Source of the DNA: Neoakkermansia glycaniphila
GTDB lineage: Bacteria; Verrucomicrobiota; Verrucomicrobiia; Verrucomicrobiales; Akkermansiaceae
Reading direction: 5' to 3'
Length of the DNA: 64,000 nt
Assembly: GCF_001683795.1 (NCBI RefSeq)
Contig: NZ_LIGX01000002.1
Span: forward strand, 62,001 to 126,000
Under the pieces are notes generated by a model. It did no database searches. It was not told where the DNA came from and was given only the letters and a program-made list of their open reading frames with translations. Below are positions 1-8,689 of the stretch, piece after piece; position 1 is the first letter of the stretch; the number at the start of each line of letters is the position of its first letter. The position numbers were made by a program, and so were the translations under genes.

Positions 1-1
1 C

Positions 2-304
2 GAACCCATCCAGCTCATCGTCTCGGACGTCTCCTTCATCTCGCTCACAAAAATTCTCCCGGCAGCCTTTGCCTGCATGGCCGACGGCGGCGACGCCCTC
101 GTCCTCATCAAACCCCAATTCGAACTCCAGCCAGAAGACATCGGCCCCGGCGGCATCGTGCGCGATCCCGACCTGCACCGGCGTGCCGTCGACAAAATCC
201 ATACATTCGTCACCGAAACACTAGGCAGGCAATGGATGGGCATAGCCGACTCCCCCATCACGGGCATGGAAGGCAACAGGGAATTCCTCGCCTGGCTCAA
301 ATAG
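2..304 (+). CDS. tlyA: TlyA-type rRNA 2'-O-methyltransferase, 3' end only
   Basis: About 100 C-terminal residues of a reading frame that enters from the left edge; the first complete codon is at position 2. The peptide contains DVSFISLTKILP followed by a hydrophobic strand and LIKPQFEL, the end of the SAM-dependent Rossmann fold of the TlyA family, which 2'-O-methylates cytidines in 16S and 23S rRNA. The segment PGGIVRDPDLHRRAVDK and the closing GNREFLAWLK also fit TlyA C-termini. The N-terminal S4 RNA-binding domain and the start lie outside the window. The stop TAG is at 302-304. A 126-nt gap containing a promoter separates it from the next gene, so it is probably the last gene of its own transcript. 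Confidence 0.85.
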   Translation, partial: EPIQLIVSDVSFISLTKILPAAFACMADGGDALVLIKPQFELQPEDIGPGGIVRDPDLHRRAVDKIHTFVTETLGRQWMGIADSPITGMEGNREFLAWLK

Positions 305-368
305 CTCCGCCCGCAGAGCAAAACGCGGCATCCGGCCGGATGCTGAGCCATCCGCACACGCATTCCTC

Positions 369-396
369 TTGATTACGGGAAGCAACCCGCTACAGT
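369..396 (+). promoter_or_regulatory. Promoter for the first family A gene
   Basis: TTGATT (369-374) and TACAGT (391-396) are separated by 16 bp. The predicted start of transcription is near 403, giving a leader of about 28 nt before the ATG at 431, with no Shine-Dalgarno sequence. Called by eye from consensus match and position. Confidence 0.55.
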
Positions 397-430
397 ATCC
401 CCGCGCACACGCCATTTTCCAATCATCTTC

Positions 431-2419
431 ATGAACACTCGACACACCTTGATGCTCCTGGCAGCATCGGTTCTGCATCCTGCCGCACACGCCGGAGCAG
501 CCCCTCCATCCGCCACTCCGCAAGCCGTACTCCGGCAAATGGCGGAAACTCCGCGCAACGCCCCGGCTACGGCAGAACAACGTGCCGCAGCCCTCGGCTC
601 CCTTGCCATGATCCCGCAGGATGCCGAATTCTTCCTCTCCATCCCGGACATGCCGGGCAGCGCGCAGCGCCTCTCGCAATCCCACTGGGCGCGCACCGCC
701 TATCCGGACCTGCCCGAACTTCATCTCGTCAAGCAACTGCTTGCCGGAAAGGAATACCCCCGGTCTCTCGTCATCGCCGGAGGCGCCGGATCCACCAAGG
801 CACTCGCCCGCATCCTTCCGATACTGGGCCGCATGGAAATAGCCGATTGCCGGGAAAAACGCCTCGGCATCCCGCAGCCGCCTGCCTACGGATCGGAAAA
901 CATGACCGACGAACAAATCATGGCCGCATGGCAGCAATACGATCAGAAACGCCACAGGCAAACCCACCCCTTCCGGAGCCCCATCCTGAAAGACCTGTAC
1001 TCCGCACCGCTTCCGGCCATCACCCTCATCGCGGAACTGCCCGCCCGCCAGATGGAGAAAATACCCGCCGTCATGCAGGAAATCCAGCAACTGTGCAATG
1101 ACCGCGAGCATGAAGGCTGGTTCAACCTCCTCGGCGAATTCCACGAAGGACAATACGACGGCCTCCACTGGCAGGGCGTACGCATCGACGGCGGCAAAAT
1201 ATACGGCTCCATGCAACGGACTGCCGCCCTGTATGCGTCGGACGCGGCATACGCCCGATGGCTCAAGGAAATGGAACCGCTCCTCTCCGGCCGCGAATGC
1301 TATATCCTTGCCGCCACGCACGGGGACAAACTCATCGTCAGCATCTGCACCGACCCGGCCAGGGAAATACACCTCGCCAAAACTCCGCAGGAATCCATCC
1401 TCGCCACGGACAAAACCGCCTTTGCCGATGCACGGCTTCCCTTGCATCCGGACATGCTCTTCCACATCGACCAGAGCTTCTTCGAACACCTCGCCCGTGA
1501 AATCGACGAACAAATGGCTCGGGAAAAGAAAATACAGCCCCGCTTCTACGCCGCGTCCATCATCGAATTCTGCCAGGCATGCCGCACCCTGATCCAGCCT
1601 GCTCCCGTCAACGGCATCATCTGGCAGGACAAGGGAATCCATGCCGAACTGGCCTATGGGCGAGACCGCTCCATCGACCCGTCTTCCATACTGAAAATAG
1701 CCTCCATCGCCGACCGCCCAACCACCATCCTCTATGCGGAAGGAGCCAGCTCCCGTGAAGGCATCGGAGCATTCATGCCCTACGCCGCCGAAATCGCCCG
1801 CGCCCTTGCGGACGGCCTTGAATTGACGGACGCCTCATTCCGCAAAATCGGCCGGGGCTTCTCCGCCATCCTCGACGGATGGCAGGGAGATGCCGCCTTC
1901 GTCATGGACAACCAGGGGCACCTTCCCGCCGAACTGGCAGGCAACATGTCCAAACTGCACATCCCCCGCATCGCCTTCTATGCCGATGTCCGCAACAGGC
2001 AGGACATCGAACAGGGCTGGCAAACCGTCGTCCATGAACTCGAAACGATGGATGCCGACGACTTCCTGTCCGACGAACTCATCCCCTACTGGCGCAGCAA
2101 CGGAACCGACATCTTCCTGACCGACCTGACGGACAAAAACCTCGTCGTCAGCGCATCCGACGCACTCAACAACCAGATACTCGCAGCCGTCGGCAAAACC
2201 TCCGGCGACATCAGAGGCGGGGCTTTCGTCCTGCGCTTTGCCCCGATCAAAGAGATGATCGACCGCAACGTCCCCATCTTCGCCGAACAGGGAGATCCCA
2301 TCCCCGACCAGATCATGGAAATCATCGAACACGTCAGCCAGGCATTCGACGGCATCTACGGCACCGCCACACCGCAAACGAACCGCACGAAACTCCATCT
2401 CTACATCAGGGAAAAATAA
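431..2419 (+). CDS. Secreted family A paralog 1 (unknown function)
   Basis: 662 residues, not recognised. A classical signal peptide (MNTRHT, then a hydrophobic stretch ending AHA at residue 21) predicts export. It is the first of four tandem relatives. Shared landmarks are ALGSLAMIPQDAEFFLSIPD near residues 54-73, the strongly conserved AKTPQESILATDKTAFAD near 318-335, GIIWQDKGIHAELAYG near 396-411, and SGDIRGGAFVLRFAPIK near 590-606, ending in a beta-rich LHLYIREK. There is no lipobox, C-terminal anchor or catalytic signature that I can see. It starts 126 nt after tlyA behind its own promoter. The even spread of conserved blocks over the full length suggests one multi-domain fold rather than linked modules. 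Export is well supported; function is unknown. Confidence 0.85.
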   Translation: MNTRHTLMLLAASVLHPAAHAGAAPPSATPQAVLRQMAETPRNAPATAEQRAAALGSLAMIPQDAEFFLSIPDMPGSAQRLSQSHWARTAYPDLPELHLVKQLLAGKEYPRSLVIAGGAGSTKALARILPILGRMEIADCREKRLGIPQPPAYGSENMTDEQIMAAWQQYDQKRHRQTHPFRSPILKDLYSAPLPAITLIAELPARQMEKIPAVMQEIQQLCNDREHEGWFNLLGEFHEGQYDGLHWQGVRIDGGKIYGSMQRTAALYASDAAYARWLKEMEPLLSGRECYILAATHGDKLIVSICTDPAREIHLAKTPQESILATDKTAFADARLPLHPDMLFHIDQSFFEHLAREIDEQMAREKKIQPRFYAASIIEFCQACRTLIQPAPVNGIIWQDKGIHAELAYGRDRSIDPSSILKIASIADRPTTILYAEGASSREGIGAFMPYAAEIARALADGLELTDASFRKIGRGFSAILDGWQGDAAFVMDNQGHLPAELAGNMSKLHIPRIAFYADVRNRQDIEQGWQTVVHELETMDADDFLSDELIPYWRSNGTDIFLTDLTDKNLVVSASDALNNQILAAVGKTSGDIRGGAFVLRFAPIKEMIDRNVPIFAEQGDPIPDQIMEIIEHVSQAFDGIYGTATPQTNRTKLHLYIREK

Positions 2420-2433
2420 AACGCTTCACTCCA

Positions 2434-2464
2434 ATGCAAGCCGTCCTTCATGAATGGCTTGCAT
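2434..2464. repeat. Perfect inverted repeat overlapping a -35 element
   Basis: ATGCAAGCC (2434-2442) and GGCTTGCAT (2456-2464) are perfect inverted copies separated by 13 nt that themselves contain the palindrome TTCATGAA. No T-run follows on either strand, so it does not look like an intrinsic terminator. The right arm contains the candidate -35 (TTGCAT, 2459-2464) of the next gene, as an operator would. Confidence 0.6.
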
Positions 2465-2487
2465 CCTCCACCGAAATCAACCATACT
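2459..2487 (+). promoter_or_regulatory. Candidate promoter for family A paralog 2
   Basis: TTGCAT (2459-2464), a 17-bp spacer, then CATACT (2482-2487). The -10 matches 4 of 6 consensus positions and the -35 matches 3 of 6. The motif TTGCATCC also occurs upstream of paralog 3 (4594-4601), so duplication may have carried the control region along. The leader to the ATG at 2563 would be about 70 nt. Confidence 0.4.
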
Positions 2488-2562
2488 CAACCTGTACACG
2501 GAACACATTGGCTCCGCCTCGAAAACCGGGCAAACGCCAAACAACCACCACATACCACAAAC

Positions 2563-4500
2563 ATGAACACCCGACACACCATGATGCTCCTTGCAGCATC
2601 CGCACTGGCTCCCATCGCATACGCCCAACCGGACGCCTCCTCAACCAAGCCGACCGCCACCCTCCAACAGATGGCAGCCGTTCCGGCAGCGTCCGCCGCT
2701 ACCGTCGAACAGCGCGCCGCCAAACTTGGGACTCTGGCCATGCTCCCGGCCGATACCGAAATCTTCTTCAGCATCCCCAACCTCCCCGGCACCGCCGATC
2801 GATTGGCTCAATCCGCATGGGGCCGCCTCGGCCTCAAGCCCGAAGACATCACGACCGCGTGGATGGACATCTTCGACTACCCTCGTGAAAAGGCAACCGG
2901 CTCCATGGACCTCCGTTCTCTGACGATCTCCATGGGTGCAAATTCAGGCAAAAAGGTAGCCCAAATCATGCCTCTTCTGATGCATGCCATTCAGGCCAAA
3001 GCCCAGATGGACAGCATCTATATACCCAATCCTGGTTTTTCGGATCCGGATTTCGACAAAAAAACGGAAGAACAACAGAAAGCCGCGTATCAACAGTACA
3101 TTGATGAACACTGCCGACAGGAACGAGCCATCATGAATCCGGTCATCAAGGAATTTCTCCAGTCTCCGCTACCTACCGCGTTTGCCATTGCGGAACTGCC
3201 CGATCAAGCCGTCGCCAAAATCACGGCAGGACTGGCTGCCATGAAAGAGGAATTTGCGCAAGAAATTTCCGGCATGAAACAACCCTACTACGAAGGTGAA
3301 CATGCGGGCATCCTCTGGAGAGGCGTCCACTATCAGGGTGCTGAAATCGCCCAATACTTGCAGCAAACCGAATCCTCCTCGAACGCTACCGGCTTCGTAC
3401 CATGCTTTAGGGACAATGCCGCCTACCTCTCCAAACGCGAAGCCTACCTCCTCTTCGCCATACAGGGCAACAAACTCCTCGTCAGCGTCTGCACCGATCC
3501 GGCCAAGGAAATCAAAATCGCCAAAACTCCGCAGGAATCCATCCTTGCCACGAACAAAGTCGCCTTTGCCGACCCTGTACTGGACAAGACCCCCGACATC
3601 CTGTTCTTCATCGACAAAAGCTTCTCGGATGCCCTGCCGTCTGTTCTGGACCGGCTCGACCTGAGCCATGGCACTCTCAATCAGTTCAAGCTCATGCAGG
3701 CCGCTCCCATTTCCGGCCTCATGTGGCAGGACAAAGGCATCCACCTCGAACTGGCATACGGACAGGATAAAAGCTTCGATCCCGCCCGCCCCCTGAAACT
3801 GGCATCCATGGCGGATCTGCCTTCCACCATCCTCTATACCGAAAGCATCAACACCAAAGAAGCGATCGATGCCTCTCTTGCCGAAATAGGAAGCTACATC
3901 CAAGAACTGGCCCAATCCATGGCGCTTCCTGCAATCAACACCTTCTGGCACGGCATTGAAACCAGCGCCGGCGGGCTGGACGGCGATAGCGCTCTCATCA
4001 TCGACAATCAGGGCCACCTGCCCGCCGAGCTCATGCCCGGCACCGACATCGAAAAACTCGAAGTTCCCCGCATGGCTGCCTATTTCGGCATCAGCAACAA
4101 GGCAACCATCACCGCCGGGTGGGAAGAAATCCTGAAAGCCTACGACTCTCTGAAGCCGATGGGCCTCCAAATACCGGACCAATTCCTGCCCTACTGCGCC
4201 ATGGTACAAGCGGACCTTTCCGACAAACAACTCGTCATCAGCGCATCCCAGACCCTCAACAAACAGATCTCCGAAACGGCCGCCAACGCCACCGGAACCC
4301 TCAAGGGCGGAGCCTTCGTGCTGAGGCTGGCACCAGTCAAAAGCATGCTCGACAAAGGCGCTCCCATGCTCCAAAGCATGCACTTCCCCATCCCCATTGG
4401 GGAAATCAACATGCTCGACTCCCTGTTCGACGGCATCTACGGCACCATCACCCCGAGCAGCAAGGACACGCGCATACACCTCTACATCAAGGAAAAATAA
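2563..4500 (+). CDS. Secreted family A paralog 2 (unknown function)
   Basis: 645 residues from the ATG at 2563. An in-frame ATG at 2434 exists, but only the 2563 start puts the signal peptide (MNTRHTMMLLAASALAPIAYA) at the N-terminus, matching its neighbours. It carries the family blocks: LGTLAMLPADTEIFFSIPNL near residue 60, AKTPQESILATNKVAFAD near 320-338, GLMWQDKGIHLELAYGQDK near 384-403 and GTLKGGAFVLRLAPVKSML near 580-600, ending LHLYIKEK. No Shine-Dalgarno sequence precedes the start; the leader is A/C-rich. A terminator hairpin follows at 4524-4591, so it is probably transcribed alone. Function is not known; export and paralogy are clear from the sequence. Confidence 0.85.
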   Translation: MNTRHTMMLLAASALAPIAYAQPDASSTKPTATLQQMAAVPAASAATVEQRAAKLGTLAMLPADTEIFFSIPNLPGTADRLAQSAWGRLGLKPEDITTAWMDIFDYPREKATGSMDLRSLTISMGANSGKKVAQIMPLLMHAIQAKAQMDSIYIPNPGFSDPDFDKKTEEQQKAAYQQYIDEHCRQERAIMNPVIKEFLQSPLPTAFAIAELPDQAVAKITAGLAAMKEEFAQEISGMKQPYYEGEHAGILWRGVHYQGAEIAQYLQQTESSSNATGFVPCFRDNAAYLSKREAYLLFAIQGNKLLVSVCTDPAKEIKIAKTPQESILATNKVAFADPVLDKTPDILFFIDKSFSDALPSVLDRLDLSHGTLNQFKLMQAAPISGLMWQDKGIHLELAYGQDKSFDPARPLKLASMADLPSTILYTESINTKEAIDASLAEIGSYIQELAQSMALPAINTFWHGIETSAGGLDGDSALIIDNQGHLPAELMPGTDIEKLEVPRMAAYFGISNKATITAGWEEILKAYDSLKPMGLQIPDQFLPYCAMVQADLSDKQLVISASQTLNKQISETAANATGTLKGGAFVLRLAPVKSMLDKGAPMLQSMHFPIPIGEINMLDSLFDGIYGTITPSSKDTRIHLYIKEK

Positions 4501-4523
4501 CCTGACAACAGCTTCACACCTTC

Positions 4524-4591
4524 AATCATCCATCCGGGCAACAGATCATGGCGCACATACCTGCACCGTGTACCCTGATGGATGATTTTTT
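4524..4591 (+). terminator. Long-stem terminator after family A paralog 2
   Basis: AATCATCCATC (4524-4534) pairs perfectly with GATGGATGATT (4577-4587), followed directly by TTTT. The 42-nt loop is large but can form inner pairs (GGG with CCC). Confidence 0.6.
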
Positions 4592-4705
4592 GCTTGCATC
4601 CCGTCACCTGATCGACAAAAATAACGACGTACGCCAAAACGGCTCCCGCCACAAACATATACGGAACCGCTCAGGTAAACAACAACAACCACATACCATA
4701 CGCAC

Positions 4706-6817
4706 ATGAACACCCGACGCTCCCTGATGCTCCTTGCGGCATCCGCACTGGCACCCATCGGATACGCCCAAACGGAAGCCCCCGCTTCCACGCCGACCGC
4801 CACCCTCCAGCAAATGTCAGCCGCCCCGGCAGCTTCCGCTACTGTCGAACAGCGTGCCGCCAAACTCGGCAGCCTTGCCCTGCTCCCGGCCGACACCGAA
4901 TTCTTCTTCACCATCCCCAGCCTCGGCGCATCGTTCGAACGCGCCACCGCTTCGCGCTGGCTGCAAGCCTTGAACCCGGATGAGGATTACATGGAAGACC
5001 TTCGCACCGACCTCACCGAAGATGCCTTCTCCTCCCTCACGATCTCCACGGGAGCCCAATCGTCCCAGGCCGTTGCACACCTCATGCCCATCATACTCCG
5101 CATGGCCTACGGCATCGAGCAAATGGACAAAATCGACATCCCCTACCCCGAAGAAACACTGGAACTTTCCACGGGAGACGACTCGGAAGCCGATGACGAA
5201 GAGGATGGTGACAGCCTCGACGAAGACATCGAAGATGTGGAACCGACTCCAGAAGCTCTCGAAAAACAGAAACAGGCCCGCGAAAAACAAATGGCCCGCG
5301 AAGCCAAACGCATGGAAGCATGGGACAAATACCGCGCCGAACGCGATAAAAAGCAGGCCGAAATCATGATCCCCATCCTCAAGGACCTCAGCGAAGCGCC
5401 CTTGCCGAACGTCCTCGCCATCATCGAACTGTCGGAAGACAATGCAGCAACCGCTCGCGAAGGCATTGATGAAATGCGCAATCAATTCGAAAAATATGCC
5501 GCAGAAGAAGCCACCAAGCGAGGCATCACCTTCACAGATGGAGACTATGCAGGCCTCCACTGGCAAGGCATCCATTTCGATGGAGCCACGCTCGTGAAAT
5601 TCCTCGAAGAAGACCGGGACAGCATGTCCGACTCCGAAAAAGAACTGGCTCAGGCAGTCTCTCCCGGACTTGCCGGACGTGAAGCCAGCATCCTTACCGC
5701 CATGCAGGGCAACAAGCTCATCATCAGCATCTGCACCGACCCGGCCAAGGAAATCAAACTCGCCAAAACCCCGCAGGAATCCATCCTTGCCACGGACAAA
5801 GTCGCCTTTGCCGATGCGCGTCTGGACAAAAACCCCGACTTGCTCTTCTACGTTGACAAGAAATTCCAGGAAGCATTATCCACCGCCATCGCAACCCAGC
5901 TCGGCAGCGGCAAAATCTCCATTCCCGGCATCAATGCAGACACCCTTGTCAATTCCTACGTGGACATGCTGAAAATGGTGCAACCCGCAGCCATCACCGG
6001 CATCATCTGGCAGGACAAGGGCATCCACGCCGAAATGGCATACGGACAGGATAAAACCATTGATCCGAACGCCACGCTGAAACTCGCCAGCATGGCTGAC
6101 CTTCCCACCACCATCCTCTACGGCGAAAGCATCAGCACCCAGGCAGGCCTGAAAACCTCTCTGGCATACGTCGGCCACAGCCTTCGCCAGCTCGCCTCCT
6201 CCTTTGCCCTTCCGGAACTCGCCACCCTCTGGATGGGAGTCGAAACCATCACCGAAGGACTGCAAGGCGGCATGGCTGTCGTCGTGGACAATCAGGGTTC
6301 CCTGCCCGCCGACATGGTACCCGCGCCGGAACTGGCTCAATTGCAAGTACCCCGCATCGGTTTCTACGCCTCCGTGCAGAACAGGGATTCCATCCTCGCC
6401 GGATGGAAAACCGTCGCGGACAGCTTCGCCAAACTGCAATCCAAGAATATAGGCATCATCGGCAGCGCTGACGGCCCGACCTCGATCTTCGTCGATGGCA
6501 AAGCCATGTCTCTGATCCAGACCGACCTGAACGACAAACAGCTCGTCATCAGCGCATCCCAGCCGCTCAACAAACAGATTGCCGAAACGGCAGCCAAAGC
6601 CACGGGAACGCTCAAGGGAGGAGCCTTCGTACTCCGCATGGCGCCCATCAAAGCCATGGTGGACAAAGACCTCCCGCTCGCCGACAAAATGGGCATGGAC
6701 ACGAAAGAAGTCCGTGAAGTCGTCGACGTCCTCGACAAAGCCTTCGACGGCGTCTACGGCACCGTGACACCGGAAGCCAACGGCACGCGCATCCACCTCT
6801 ACGTGAAAGAGAAATAA
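4706..6817 (+). CDS. Secreted family A paralog 3 with acidic insertion
   Basis: 703 residues, the longest family A member. Signal peptide MNTRRSLMLLAASALAPIGYA. The conserved blocks are present: LGSLALLPADTEFFFTIPSL near residue 60, AKTPQESILATDKVAFAD near 350-370, GIIWQDKGIHAEMAYGQDK near 431-449 and GTLKGGAFVLRMAPIKAMV near 634-652. Relative to paralogs 1 and 2 it has an extra, highly charged stretch near residues 155-215, with DSEADDEEDGDSLDEDIED followed by a K/E-rich probable helix. The D-E-D-I-E-D string in it recurs in the unrelated family B array at 35473-50377. The start lacks a Shine-Dalgarno sequence. A strong terminator follows at 6843-6879, so the next paralog is not simply co-transcribed. 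Function unknown. Confidence 0.85.
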   Translation: MNTRRSLMLLAASALAPIGYAQTEAPASTPTATLQQMSAAPAASATVEQRAAKLGSLALLPADTEFFFTIPSLGASFERATASRWLQALNPDEDYMEDLRTDLTEDAFSSLTISTGAQSSQAVAHLMPIILRMAYGIEQMDKIDIPYPEETLELSTGDDSEADDEEDGDSLDEDIEDVEPTPEALEKQKQAREKQMAREAKRMEAWDKYRAERDKKQAEIMIPILKDLSEAPLPNVLAIIELSEDNAATAREGIDEMRNQFEKYAAEEATKRGITFTDGDYAGLHWQGIHFDGATLVKFLEEDRDSMSDSEKELAQAVSPGLAGREASILTAMQGNKLIISICTDPAKEIKLAKTPQESILATDKVAFADARLDKNPDLLFYVDKKFQEALSTAIATQLGSGKISIPGINADTLVNSYVDMLKMVQPAAITGIIWQDKGIHAEMAYGQDKTIDPNATLKLASMADLPTTILYGESISTQAGLKTSLAYVGHSLRQLASSFALPELATLWMGVETITEGLQGGMAVVVDNQGSLPADMVPAPELAQLQVPRIGFYASVQNRDSILAGWKTVADSFAKLQSKNIGIIGSADGPTSIFVDGKAMSLIQTDLNDKQLVISASQPLNKQIAETAAKATGTLKGGAFVLRMAPIKAMVDKDLPLADKMGMDTKEVREVVDVLDKAFDGVYGTVTPEANGTRIHLYVKEK

Positions 6818-6842
6818 CCAGATCGCCCACAGACACCATCCG

Positions 6843-6879
6843 AAGATGCCCGGCGAACCCGCTTCACGGGCATCTTTTT
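6843..6879 (+). terminator. Strong intrinsic terminator after family A paralog 3
   Basis: AAGATGCCCG (6843-6852) and CGGGCATCTT (6867-6876) form a perfect 10-bp stem followed by a T-run. It lies between paralogs 3 and 4. Confidence 0.85.
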
Positions 6880-6895
6880 CTCCCCTCACTGAGCA

Positions 6896-8218
6896 ATGTC
6901 TGCATCTACTCGCAATATAACGGTATTCTTTTCTGCCTTCTCACTCATGTCTGCCGGACACGCACAGGAAGGAACATCCATCACCCCACCGTCATCCTCC
7001 CTCCATAAGGATACCATAACAACACATGTGTCGACTACGCTCAATCAGCGAACAGCACAACTTGACAACCTCGCACTACTGCCGCCCGATACAGAAATCT
7101 TCTGCACGATTCCGAATCTTCCCGAATTCACAAATACCTTCATCACTACCCGTTGGTCGCAAATACTCCATCTGGATGAAGACACCTTGAATAACCTTAA
7201 AAACACCGTCTCTCAAAGCGGCATCACCTCCGTCACGGTCGCGACAGGAGTTCGCTCCTCACGAAACATCGCACAATTTCTCTCCATTTATGTTCGCCTA
7301 GTACGTAGCCGTGAACAAATTGACGCTCACATGCGACTCTACGAAGACAAGCTTGATCCCGACCAACCACCAGTCATCAATGATGCATATTATGCCGAGG
7401 AGGATCGTTGGATTGACGAAACTCTCTTGCCGATACTTGAAGACCTCATCGTCATACCTGTACCGAATGTACTTGCTGTTTTCGACTTGTCACCCGAACG
7501 GGCGGCAAAGGTTCGTATGATCTTCGAATCCTCTGGGCAAAACATTGAAGGACTGATTCCGGAATATTTCCGGAATCGCGGGTGCAAATATACCGAAGGC
7601 ACTTTCTCAGGTAGGTTCTGGAAAGGAATACGTTTTGATGGGAAAACATTGGCGCAATACGTTCAGAAAAACTCACCGCCACACTATCAGGAAATGTTCC
7701 GTCGACTGAACAAACGAGAAACCTATCTTCTGGCAACTATGCAGGGAGACAAATTGATCGTCAGCCTCTGTGACGATCCGGACAAAGACCTCAAAATTGC
7801 CAAAACACCGCAGGAATCAATCCTCTCCACGGATAAAGTATCCATGATCAATACCATTCCGGATAAAAAATACAACCTGCTTTTCCATATTGATCAGCAA
7901 TTCCACGAGGCATTAACCACACAACTTCGTGCCTTTCCCGGTACCGACCGAATCTCCTCTATCGTCCCTACACCGTTAACGGATGTTATCCTGCATACCA
8001 GTGGCAACCTTCTCGCAAAATGCCAAGCATCCCCTGTCTCCGGAATCATCTGGCAGGATCAAGGTATTCATGCACTGCTCTCCTACGGCAAAGACCACGC
8101 GTTGAAGGACACGCAGGCAACCATCGACCAAATTCATGCAACCATCGACAGCCTCCACGGCAGCATTACGCCGGGTGAACACGAAACCCACCTCCACTTC
8201 CACCTGAAAACGGAATAA
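6896..8218 (+). CDS. Family A paralog 4, internally deleted and AT-richer
   Basis: 440 residues with a probable signal peptide ending in GHA near residue 23. It aligns with the other family A proteins from LDNLALLPPDTEIFCTIPNL through AKTPQESILSTDKVSM to GIIWQDQGIHALLSYGKDH (near 385-404). It then jumps directly to a short C-terminal piece, IDSLHGSITPGEHETHLHFH, matching the last residues of its relatives. About 220 residues present in paralog 3 are missing, but the frame is intact. The DNA is visibly richer in A/T and in A/T-ending codons than its neighbours. It follows the strong terminator at 6843-6879 and I see no convincing promoter in the 16 nt left. It may be a decaying copy or a shortened functional variant; the sequence does not decide. 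Confidence 0.75.
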   Translation: MSASTRNITVFFSAFSLMSAGHAQEGTSITPPSSSLHKDTITTHVSTTLNQRTAQLDNLALLPPDTEIFCTIPNLPEFTNTFITTRWSQILHLDEDTLNNLKNTVSQSGITSVTVATGVRSSRNIAQFLSIYVRLVRSREQIDAHMRLYEDKLDPDQPPVINDAYYAEEDRWIDETLLPILEDLIVIPVPNVLAVFDLSPERAAKVRMIFESSGQNIEGLIPEYFRNRGCKYTEGTFSGRFWKGIRFDGKTLAQYVQKNSPPHYQEMFRRLNKRETYLLATMQGDKLIVSLCDDPDKDLKIAKTPQESILSTDKVSMINTIPDKKYNLLFHIDQQFHEALTTQLRAFPGTDRISSIVPTPLTDVILHTSGNLLAKCQASPVSGIIWQDQGIHALLSYGKDHALKDTQATIDQIHATIDSLHGSITPGEHETHLHFHLKTE

Positions 8219-8236
8219 CCCGTATCTCATCCGATC

Positions 8237-8557
8237 ATGCCCTGGCTCTGCCTCATCTTCGCCGGATTATTTGAAATCGGCTGGCCTCTCGGCTTCAAAC
8301 TGGCCGACACCTACCCCCGATACTTCTGCCATTCCATCAGCCTCGCCGTCGCATCCATGGCCTTGAGCGGGTACCTGCTGTATCTCGCTCAAAAAAGCAT
8401 ACCCATCGGCACCGCCTACGTCATCTGGACGGGTATCGGAGCCGTCGGAACCGTCATCCTCGGCATCTGCTTCTTCGGGGATTCTTCCAGCCTCCTGCGC
8501 CTCCTCTTCGTCTCCCTCATCCTAATCGGAGTCGTCGGTCTGAAATGCGTCCATTGA
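8237..8557 (+). CDS. sugE: SMR transporter, SugE/Gdx type (probable guanidinium exporter)
   Basis: 106 residues with four hydrophobic segments, the size and layout of small multidrug resistance proteins, which act as antiparallel dimers in the inner membrane. The essential membrane glutamate is present in FAGLFEIGW (residue 13). The motif IPIGTAYVIWTGIGAVGT near residues 57-74 is the hallmark of the SugE/Gdx branch rather than EmrE. Family members of this branch export guanidinium in exchange for protons; that is established for the family and inferred here. It starts 18 nt after family A paralog 4, leaving no room for a guanidine riboswitch. It is not obviously related in function to either neighbour. 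The 132 nt downstream hold the promoter of the next operon. Confidence 0.85.
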   Translation: MPWLCLIFAGLFEIGWPLGFKLADTYPRYFCHSISLAVASMALSGYLLYLAQKSIPIGTAYVIWTGIGAVGTVILGICFFGDSSSLLRLLFVSLILIGVVGLKCVH

Positions 8558-8642
8558 TGCAAAGCTCACGTCCCTCTGCAACCGAGCCCGTGTGAAGCAT
8601 CGCCGCCGGGCGGACGAAAACGCCTCTTGCCAAACTATTGGC

Positions 8643-8671
8643 TTGAAAAAGCACACGATTCCCGCTAGACT
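8643..8671 (+). promoter_or_regulatory. Promoter of the hom-lysC operon
   Basis: TTGAAA (8643-8648), exactly 17 bp, then TAGACT (8666-8671). The transcript is expected to start near 8678, giving a leader of about 12 nt before the ATG at 8690, without a Shine-Dalgarno sequence or room for an attenuator. Confidence 0.7.
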
Positions 8672-8689
8672 CCCCGCGCACGATATATC

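Larger units (their letters stand above)
431..8218 (+). repeat. Tandem array of four family A paralogs
   Basis: Four consecutive genes (431, 2563, 4706, 6896) encode proteins sharing signal peptides, the ESILATDK block, the WQDKGIH block and a common C-terminal strand. The first three have similar length (645-703 residues) and nearly identical signal peptides (MNTRHT/MNTRHT/MNTRRS); the fourth is more diverged and internally deleted. The leaders of copies 2 and 3 are also related (both contain AAACAAC and CCACATACCA shortly before the ATG). Confidence 0.85.

Noticed and set aside
221..1642. A 473-codon minus-strand frame opposite family A copy 1
   Set aside because: Composition is that of a shadow frame, and the plus-strand gene has a signal peptide and three paralogs.
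8219..8236. Guanidine riboswitch upstream of the SugE/Gdx gene
   Set aside because: Only 18 nt separate it from the preceding gene.
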